Positions 56,353 to 64,000 of a stretch of 64,000 nt of DNA are shown here, piece after piece. The position numbers and the translations under genes were made by a program. The notes beneath the pieces were generated by a model. It saw nothing but the letters and a program-made list of their open reading frames with translations, did not search any database and was not told the DNA's origin. Source of the DNA: Pollenia angustigena (Eukaryota > Arthropoda > Insecta > Diptera > Polleniidae); contig OV884057.1 in assembly GCA_930367215.1 (NCBI GenBank), positions 245,670,830-245,734,829 of the forward strand, written 5' to 3'. Position 1 is the stretch's first letter. Each line of letters opens with the position of its first letter.

Positions 56353-57206
56353 CACAGAAAAAATTACTGTTGAATTATTTTCAAACAAACGTTTGTTTGA
56401 AATTATTTTTAATTTCTACAAATTTTTTTACTGATTCAATTAATATTTTTGTTTGAATTTTATTTAACAAATAAAAATGTTGACAACTATTCAAAAATAT
56501 ACGCGTTATTGGTTTCAAGTTTTCTTAATTTTGTATACAATATTCAACGCTTTTTAATGTTGTCGTCCTTTTGCAATTTTTTATTTGATCGTTAGCAACA
56601 CTTCCTTGTGTGAAATATAAGAACAACAACAAAAAACACATACAGACGAGGTTTGTAGGAAAATAAAAAATTAAACAATAGTCGGTAAAAAAACGTTTCA
56701 CTCTTTTTAACCCTACGGTCAATAACCGTGTACCCGGGTAACTTTTTCAACTTAAAAATGCTCGCAATTCTTTCACAATGAAGATGTGGCGATGAAACTC
56801 CAAATTGTCGCTATTTTGGACTTAAAAAACATTATAAAAGAAAAAAAAAAATATGTATAGCCAGATCTTTGTTTAAAACCGTTTAACATTCGAAACCTAC
56901 GCGAGTAAATGACCGGGTACCGCGGTACCCCTACAGGTTTTATTTGCTTTTCCTTACAAATTACCACGGTTATTTTGAATTTGACCGTAAATACATACAA
57001 AATTTGTTTTTTTTAACAACTTTTTTATACCATAGCATGTTAAGAGGCAACCATGGCTGTGGCTTCTTGATGGATAGCTAATTCAACTATAATATGGTTG
57101 TAGGTGACAACAATATGGTTATTTTAATCATAATACGTTTAAAATTTTCTTTAAAAATAGTTTTGTTGGAGGTGACCATATTTAAACATGTTTTTTCTCT
57201 GCGTGT
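56353..57206. mobile_element. Probable TIR element related to 27150-28127
   Basis: ACACAGAAAAAATTAC at the left and AACATGTTTTTTCTCTGCGTGT at the right. The right subterminal part (GGTGACCATATTTAA) resembles that at 28085-28105. Inside at 56707-56930 lies a TTAACCCTACGG tip with TACCCGGGTA and a perfect 16-bp palindrome GGGTACCGCGGTACCC, probably part of another TTAA element. Confidence 0.45.
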
Positions 57207-58129
57207 AGAAAAAAATTTGTCCTTAAATAAGCAATTTTTAAGCAATTTGGCATAACTTCCCAAAAATTTATTATTTGTGTTGTTGTAGAAAATTTACCAA
57301 AAATCCGATATTTATAGGAAAATGATATCAAACATTGACTATTAATTAGAAATTTTTGATTTATTGATAGGAAGTTATCTACTTTTAAGAAATATTGGAA
57401 ATATTTTATGTTCTCCGCAGCCAATTGACGCTGGAGTCTCGCATGAAAGCATCCCGGGCTCTCTTTTATACTTTATATATATTTCGGGCATGCCAAGAAA
57501 CAACTACCCCAAAATTTAACTAGATATTACTGGTGTTACATATTTTCTGAGTTGACATGTGTGTATGAAAATCGATACTCAGTTTTCTCAATAAATTGTG
57601 AATAAAATCAAAAGTTGTTCACCGATTACAATGAAACAAACCTCATTTTAACTGTAGTTTTTGTCGAGTTTTCATTATTTTTGGGCAAATTTAAAAACAA
57701 TGTAAGCACGGCTTTAAGATATTGTTTCCAAATTACGGATTTTTATTTTAACTGAATATGGTCATATGGTATGTAGTGAAAGTGCCTTAATTTTGGACAT
57801 AACTGATGATAGAGAAAAATGGAGATTAGATTTGAAATCAGCAACCTCTAATAAGTAAAAATTTTCAATCAAATTCTGAAATTTACTGTACCGCAGTGTT
57901 TGTTATTGTTAGTCCCAGTGTTCCCACCAGCAAAATTCATAATTACACTTGAGATGAAGAAAAATTATCCGATTTAAATAAAATTACACCTGATATAAAA
58001 TTCAAGTCTTATTTAATAAAAAAAACATTTACAAAGAAGCAAAAACATAAAAAAACACGCCATAGAGCTTGCGAAAGGTTAGCTGTCAAACGAACTTTCA
58101 TAATGATTTTACTTTGCGCTCAGGCACAT
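57207..58129. other. No gene recognised
   Basis: AT-rich; no coding signature or clear repeats. Confidence 0.4.
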
Positions 58130-58340
58130 CATCATGAATAGATTCATGCTTGAACAACGCCACCAAATTATTTTCATAGGGCTGTGAAGTCACCGGTTAA
58201 TGCTAATAAACCTGTAACAATTGACGTCTTGGAGGTCAACATTGCTTCTTTTATCCGTGACATGCAGACAAAAAAGAGAAACAAAATAAGACGTCTGCAA
58301 TGCGTTTCGTCAAGGAGAGGCGCGGTGCCTATTTGTTTGA
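58130..58340 (+). pseudogene. Tc1/mariner transposase C-terminal remnant
   Basis: A frame reading AVKSPVNANKPVTIDVLEVN, then IASFIRDM, matches the C-terminal region after the last catalytic block of mariner-like transposases (W-G-x-x-K-x-x-V-Y...P-x-x-I-x-x-L-E-x-N-I). The FLWG itself is degraded just upstream and the ending is frame-shifted. It is distinct from the mariner at 39692-41574. Confidence 0.6.
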
Positions 58341-58550
58341 AATTAGTTTCAAATGGTAAAGCCGTGTATCAATCTGCGATTAAAATTATTTTTTTTGTGT
58401 TGTCTACCATTTGAAGTTTCATGGTCTTAAAAAATACCCTTTATACCTTTATACAACTGATCCTTGCATAATTCAGTTTTACAACTGTAAAGGGTGTTAA
58501 ATATTGTTCAAAATAAGCATTAAAAAGTTGCAAGATAAAAATAATATTAA

Positions 58551-59148
58551 TTATACCCAAACCACAATAGTGGAGAGGGTATTATGCATTTGTCCTGATG
58601 TATGTAACGCCTTAAAATATTGGTCCTAGACCCACCTTAAAGTATACCCATCGTCTTAGAATCACTTTCTGAAAACTAACGATGTCCGTCCGGCTGGCTG
58701 GCAGGCAGGCTGGCTGGCTGTCCATGTAACCTTGTGCGCAAAGTACAGGTCGCAATTTTGCAGATAATTTGATGAAATTTGGGCCATAGGTTCTTATTGG
58801 CACAGGGACCAAGCCTATTGAAAATGGACCGAATTGTAGGACCACGAGGGAAGATAGGGGGAAATTTCTTCCTCTCAGAAACTATCAAGCCCATTTCAAC
58901 GAAATTTAAAACATAGATAGAACCATATCTATAGGGACACATTAGCTATACAGTTTTTCAAAAAAAGGACCACAAGGGGAGTTACGGGGCAATTTCTGCC
59001 TCTCACAAACTTTCAAACCAATTTTCATGAAGTTTATAAACATAGATAAATCCATATTTATATGGACACATAAGCATGATGTGTTTTTAAATACTGTGGT
59101 GTAGGGTATCATATGGTCGGGCTTGACCGACTGTACTTTCTTACTTGT
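58551..59148 (+). mobile_element. DINE-1-like Helentron, near-complete copy
   Basis: TATACCCAAACCACAATAG at the start, GTGGTGTAGGGTATCATATG, hairpin GTCGGGCTTGACCGAC and TTTCTTACTTGTT at the end. It is the uninterrupted relative of the second unit at 22333-23570 and supplies the empty site for the 694-bp retroposon (59032-59043). Confidence 0.75.
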
Positions 59149-59170
59149 TCTATGTCGCAATATTGGAAAC

Positions 59171-59429
59171 ATATCGAGGCCTTATAGCAAAAATGATGTA
59201 ACCAACAAAAATTAAATTTTACAGGAGAAGGTTTTTTTTAAATATTTTTGCTTCAAGTCTAGGGTTTCGTTTGAAATTGCTTTTGCTCTTATTTCGTAAC
59301 GGTACTTCCTAGAGATATGAGATTTTTAGAGATGATGCAAGTGGTCAAAAATTATTGATTTTCATCAAAAAACAAAAATCTAAAATGTTGTTGGTTACAT
59401 CATTTTTCCTATTAGGGCTCGATATCTTC
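59171..59429. mobile_element. Hairpin MITE, ATATCGAGGCC ends
   Basis: ATATCGAGGCCTTATAGC leads into AAAAATGATGTAACCAACAA. The inverse appears at 59388-59429. It is 259 bp without coding. The palindromic tip GATATC/ATATC makes the duplication ambiguous. Confidence 0.7.
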
Positions 59430-59948
59430 CCCCAGGATAATTTTAGTTTGAATAACTTTTTTCAATAAACTTCAGGTTCTAAATCACTATGATAGTCATC
59501 TTTATCCAAATCGAAAGGTCCATCTTGCGACATTCATTACCAAACTTTAGAAAATATATATTTAGTGATTGAAGTCTTTTCTTTAAAAAAAACCGACACT
59601 TTGGTTAAAAAGTCTGTGCATTTTTAAGCAACAATATTTAAAAAGAAATAAATGTCATTACTGAAATCGAATCTTGATTTTATTTGGGTATCTTAAGTAA
59701 GAATTTCTAATTACACCTGAGAGAAATTACCCACGCTCTACACACGACATTAAAAATTATACCAAATTCGGGTAATTACCCACAAAGTGGCAACATATTT
59801 GATATGTATTTAAAAATTCAACAAACAAATACTGAGAAAATGAAAGGTTTTATTGCCAATAGCTCGCTATTTATAAAAAGTTTTATTTTAAAAATTTGAA
59901 ACTTTTAGAGAATTTTGCATAAATTTGTAATTTATGGGAAATTTGGCT
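59430..59948. other. No gene recognised
   Basis: AT-rich; includes ATTACCC/GGGTAATT words near 59725-59780 without a clear element. Confidence 0.4.
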
Positions 59949-61548
59949 TTAACCCTGCTGTTGGGTTAAGCCCATTTGGTCCAAGTTTTTAATTGTTTCC
60001 TTTGTAATTTTTAAACGGTGATATATACTCGCTTAGTTTTTTAGCTCAAGTGGTCTTTTTAAAAATCAATGTTATTTACAAAAATTCAAGGTTCTGACTC
60101 AAAACGTAACTTAGAAAAATATAAATTTACGGATCTAAGGTTAAGGGACCATTTGGTCCATAGTATATTTTCTTTGGTTTTCTTTGTTTTTTTTTACATT
60201 TATTTAAAAAAATAAAATAAGTATTTATTAGTTTAATTTATAATAATTGTCATTGCATGATACGCAAAATGTTTTTCGGTTAGTTTTCCAAGTAAACCTG
60301 ATGCAAATATAGCATTTTATGTCAGACTTAGACTAACAGCAACTACAAATTCCACGCTTTTGAGCCCCTGAGTTAGAAGTATTATTATTGGAAGAGGCCA
60401 CTGGAACTTTGCATGTCGATCGTTTTTCAGTCAATAACTGTGCTGAGAACTCTAGTTGAGGTTATCTAGTCCGTTTCATCATATACGCCTTTACCAGAAA
60501 AAGTGCTAGTTGCCGCAAAAAATCTGGTCTCCTGCGATTCCGATCAGCTGGAGCACATGAAACGTCAATGAAAGAAAATAGTATGTACGCATTCAAAGCG
60601 GATATATCAAGTATGTTTGCAAATGTTTCGTCAGTTTGTTTTGCGTTTTGGGCTGTAGGAACCAACCATTTGATCAGCAGTATCTTTCCTTTCCTATATT
60701 TTCTTACCAACTCAAACAAATTGTCGCTTGTTATATTTTGCCCTTTCAAGCCTTCTGTCAAGTCCAATACAACGTGTTGCCCTTGGTTCTTTTCTGGCTC
60801 TGCATTTCTAGGCTAACCAAGGTATGGTTACATTTTCCATAAGTAGCCTGACTAGAATCTCCGATTTCCACAATTTCAAATCATATTTTTCTGGTGTTGA
60901 TGGCATGAACTGTAAAAAGAACATCCCCCCGGAATGCACCAAGTTGCTCATCAATGGTGACATATTCGTGACAGTTGTAAAACATTTGAAGAAGTTGTTG
61001 CCAACGGTCCCATAGTTAACGAATAGGAGCAAATTTTTCTCAACATCGCATTTGTCTTCGACTCAAAACATCATCGAAGCGGATGACACTATTAATCATA
61101 TGAAATTTATTTGCGGACATAATGGAGTGGCACTCCAAAAAATTTTATTTTTAGCAATAAAAAGCGAATAAACAAAGTAAGATGCAGCTAGGACGGGTTC
61201 CCGTTTAGTATCTGTTTCAAAAGAACTTGTTTCGCCTTTTTCTAAAATATAATCCATTTCTGAGTCTGAAATATCGGAGTCACTTCCTGCATTGAATAAA
61301 ACACGTCTAAACTATTGAAAACAACGCACAAACTGAACCAAGCAGTGCAAATATTTATGTTTCTTGACAACAAAAATAAAAAACAGGGCATCCCATAATT
61401 GTCTTGAACATATTTAATCTATGTTGATTAAAGAAAAAAACAAAAAAGGTGTATTCCATACTTGTTTTTCACATAAGCTGTTTATATGGACCAAATGGTC
61501 CATTAACCTAACATTCGTAAGTTTTTTCTAACCTAACAGCAGGGTTAA
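59949..61548 (-). mobile_element. piggyBac element 6 with both ends
   Basis: TTAACCCTGCTGTTGGGTTA at the left and the inverse TAACCTAACAGCAGGGTTAA at the right (TTAA at 59949-59952 and 61545-61548). The palindrome TGGACCAAATGGTCCA lies at 61487-61502, GGGACCATTTGGTCCA at 60145-60160, and a half-version at 59974-59983. The minus strand carries a recognisable but internally deleted transposase. The 1600-bp length is short of the roughly 2.4 kb of an intact piggyBac. Confidence 0.88.
60300..61330 (-). pseudogene. piggyBac transposase pseudogene
   Basis: On the minus strand, 61310-61200 encodes an acidic N-terminus (SDSDISDSEMDYILEKGE). About 60960-60870 encodes GGMFFLQFMPSTPEKYDLKL, the P-x-K-P-x-K-x-G-x-K-x-W block of the DDE domain. 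About 60767-60600 has GQNITSDNLFELVRKYRKGK and then TFANILDISALNAYILFS. These carry the N-x-x-x-D-N-x-F and M-L-D-x-x-x-x-N-A-x-x-x-x signatures. About 60350-60250 encodes Cys pairs of the C-terminal zinc domain (CSCC...CYIC...CVSC). The region between the second and third acidic residues is largely deleted and several frames are used. Confidence 0.88.
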
Positions 61549-62302
61549 TTTACTATATTTAAGAAAATGTGTGAAGTTTGATACATATGGAAAATGTAGC
61601 ACAAATCTGTTACACGTACGAAAGTTAAGCTCAAACTGTTTATTTAAGAAAATTTTTTTATTAATAAGAATTTTTTCGCAAGTTAAATACATATTTGCGG
61701 ACATTTTTGCATGTATTATCTATAGAAAATTTTGTGCAAGTTTCATATTTATAGGAAATTAAGATCAAATGTGCTAATAAAAGGAAATTTTGAGCAAAGT
61801 TGCTTTTAATTTGATACTAAAGGGAATCTTAGAATTTTTTCATAGGAAATTTGGCCCAAGTTTGCTATTTATAGAATATTTTGCATAGATTTGCTATTTA
61901 CAGGAAATTTTGTGGAAATTATTTATTTACACAAGATTTTGTGCAAGTTTGATTTCTTTAGGAGCAAATCTCTGGCCGCATAGAAAAACTAGATAACTAA
62001 ATTTTGTGAAAATACGAAAAAATACACTTAAAGTTTTCAACATGTTTCGCTAGTTATTTAATAAGAATTTATGAATTTTTTAAATAATGTTAAAGATTTC
62101 TGGTTCTATTGAACTAATTTTTGGACACTAAAATCGAAAGTCAATGTCAGTTATCTTGTTTTTTTTTTCGAAAAATGGAGATATCTAGTTTTTCCGAAAA
62201 AAAAACTTTTTTCAAATTATTTTAATAATTTACGAAATTAAGGCAACAGTTTTTTCACGTCCTTAAGATTCCTTACAGCTTTGAAAGAATAAGGCCATCA
62301 AG
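61549..62302. other. No gene recognised
   Basis: AT-rich. GAAAATTTTGTGCAAGTTTG-like words recur loosely (61640-61960). A piece at 62168-62205 (GAAAAATGGAGATATCTAG) resembles others at 63229 and 63772. Confidence 0.4.
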
Positions 62303-63005
62303 GTTCAGGTACAATACGTAAAAATCGCGTAGAACATGCGCCGTTGAAGTCGTTTGTACAAATGAAGAAAAAGAAACATGGAAGCAACAATCAAATGACT
62401 AACGAAACATCATGTGTGACCTTGGTTCGGTACAATGACAATAACGTAGTAACCGTGGCATCAACATGTGAAGGTGTTGCACCAATTGGATCTGTACTTC
62501 GTTGGTCAAGCAGCGAGAAGAAGAAAATATCGATCCAACAATTACTATGTGTGCAAATGTATGACAAATATATGGGCGTGGTGGATCGTCTTGACTAAAG
62601 CATAGCCTGCTACCGCATGAGCATCAATAAAAAGAAATGGTACTGGCAACTTTTGATGTAGCGCTTAAACGCTTCTATGAATAACGCTTACCAGTTTTAT
62701 AGGCTATCTCCAGCTGGGCAAGAAAAGTTGCATCTCGACTGTTTAGCATTTACCCGATCTGTAGTTACTACTTATCTGGGAAGATAAATATATCAGAACG
62801 GTCTAAAGGCCATCCACTTAAGCCAGTTTCAAGGAAAAGGAGGGTACCAGATGATGTCCGTCTTGATGGAGCTGGTCATATAGTTATATCCAGTGCAACT
62901 TTGATACGCTGTGGTTAGTGTCATAAAAATACTACAAAAAAATGCCGAAAATGTTATATTGGCTGCCTCACAAACTGCTTTGAAACTTTCACTCCTAAAC
63001 AAGAA
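62303..63005 (+). pseudogene. piggyBac transposase C-terminal half (different family)
   Basis: From 62303 the plus strand reads GTIRKNRVEHAPLKSF, then CVTLVRYNDNNVVTVASTCE, then KYMGVVDRLD. This is the piggyBac G-T-x-R-x-N-R, W-x-D-x-K-x-V-x-x-x-S and Y-N-x-x-M-G-G-V-D-x-x-D order, with the last catalytic Asp region present as GVVDRLD. After a stop, SIACYRMSINKKKWYW and NNAYQFYRLSPAGQEKLHLD continue the domain. At 62840-63000 comes RRVPDDVRLDG and the cysteine-rich domain (RCGxCHKNTTKKCRKCYIG). It is unlike element 6 in sequence. The N-terminal half is absent. Confidence 0.88.
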
Positions 63006-63359
63006 ATACCAAACAATGTGAACGTTTGCACCTTTTTTGTGTATAGACTCCGAAGTAGTAATTTTATTAAAAATATCATAAAGCACAGTCAACTACAAAC
63101 ATTTTTTACAAACCTCTTTTTTACGTCGCTTGGACTTATATAAAACAAAAAAAAGTCCAGGTTTTTGCAAGCAGAATAAGTTGAGCACATACGTGTTAAC
63201 TATTTGACGTTAATTAACCCTTTTTTTACGAAAAAATGGACTTACACAGTTTTTCCAAAAAAAAAAAAATATTTTCCTTTTATCAAAAACAAGCCGAGTT
63301 TTTGTATGTTTTTATGCATAAACTTAATTAAAATGTTTACCCCTTGTGGTTAACCCATC

Positions 63360-63530
63360 TTGATTTGAACGTTATACTCGGTTTAACAAAGGTTGAAACT
63401 GAAAAACAGCTATTGACTTTGTGGTTTATTTTACGGCACACGCACATGGAATGCGACACCGATCATTCTGTGATAGAGTGAGCAAAGAAGCGCCAATGAA
63501 ATTCATTGTCCGGAAGATTGGTACTAACTA
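63360..63530 (+). pseudogene. Fragment with GHxxME-type motif (possibly DUF7869-like)
   Basis: The frame encodes VILGLTKVETEKQLLTLWF, then HTHMECDTDHSVIE, a stop, AKKR, and after a one-base shift NEIHCPEDWY. The order matches the fragment at 30424-30830. The family assignment is from memory and uncertain; what is visible is two diverged fragments of one protein type in the same window. Confidence 0.35.
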
Positions 63531-63540
63531 GTCAGAAAGG

Positions 63541-64000
63541 CAAAAATGTATAATCCTTTTAAGTTATTGTTTTGAACCAATCATAAATTTACAGAAACGA
63601 CGAACTATTTAAAGCAACAAGCAGAGAAAAAATATGGTTGGGCATGGTTACGGCAACTACTTTATGCTTAATGTAACAATATATTGTTGTCGTACACATA
63701 TAATTGTTACTTTTAAATAAGTGATAGTAAATGAAAAACTCTCTTTATTTTTGGTGTTATCTCAATTTTCACAAAAAGTGGAGTTAACTAGTTTTTTCAT
63801 ACGGCCACAGAAATTAGCTTTTTATAAGAAATTTTAAACAGATTTTGTGTTAATAGGATATTTTGTGTAAATCTGATAAAAAAAAATAGCAATTTTTATG
63901 CAAGTGATGTATATAAGGGAAATTTTAATATTATCTGTTTTTAAGGAAATTTTGCGCAAATACATCTAGGAAAAGGAACTTTTTTGCTAATTATATTTAT
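63541..64000. other. No gene recognised; one TIR-like end
   Basis: GCAGAGAAAAAATATGG at 63622 matches the tip of the 27150-28127 family; its partner would lie beyond the window. The remainder is AT-rich. Confidence 0.4.

Noticed and set aside
62168..63800. GAAAAATGGA...AGTTTTTCC words as ends of the second piggyBac element
   Set aside because: Three similar words exist (62168, 63229 and 63772) but no TTAA boundaries in matching orientation were found.

Overview
The window is AT-rich animal DNA (many A/T homopolymers and microsatellites, no bacterial gene arrangement) and reads as a gene-poor, transposon-dense block of a higher fly (Diptera, Schizophora, probably a calyptrate such as a blowfly, house fly or flesh fly). 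The case for a fly rests on a BEL/Pao retrotransposon, a Jockey-clade LINE, rosa-like mariner remnants, several piggyBac-like and hAT families, and DINE-1-like Helentron repeats with the TATACCC...CTTACTTG structure typical of flies. I found no host protein-coding gene with recognisable domains. Almost all recognisable coding sequence belongs to mobile elements and most of it is broken.

Layout. 0-9 kb: a LINE scrap, a hAT element bounded by an exact 8-bp target duplication (2415-3739), two TIR elements, and a hAT transposase pseudogene split by another 8-bp-duplication element (7149-7930). 9.8-17 kb: a nearly intact BEL/Pao element (10137-16593; the 578-bp LTRs differ at one base; AATGT target duplication), itself sitting inside a TIR element built of TGTCGTATGTGG repeats. 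18.7-23.6 kb: a Helitron-like piece, two adjoining TIR elements and a tandem DINE-1-like array that carries a 694-bp inverted tRNA-like retroposon. 24-37 kb: a second hAT of the same type as at 7-8 kb, then a run of TTAA-flanked (piggyBac-like) elements, one of which (about 29.8-34.6 kb) hosts at least five further insertions. 39.7-41.6 kb: a decayed mariner interrupted by a SINE-like unit and a MITE. 42-48 kb: TIR elements, a hAT remnant in TCGATTAATCGA repeats, and a hAT MITE nested in a TTAA element. 48.4-51.7 kb: a 5'-truncated Jockey-like LINE on the minus strand, split by two hairpin elements. 52-64 kb: more DINE-1-like copies, a recognisable piggyBac element with both ends (59949-61548), and the C-terminal half of a second piggyBac transposase.

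Two patterns recur. First, seven probable TTAA elements each carry their own palindrome of about 10-20 bp near their ends, different in sequence between families but similar in architecture; I infer transposase-binding sites. Second, roughly a dozen hairpin (foldback) MITEs of at least eight unrelated sequences show 3-bp target duplications (TTA/TAA, CAG or CAT). Three of these are checked inside the window, by a paralogous empty site or by LINE reading-frame continuity.

Limits: everything was read by eye. TIR boundaries are good to a few bases where a target duplication is given and approximate elsewhere. Family names rest on remembered motifs, not on a search.
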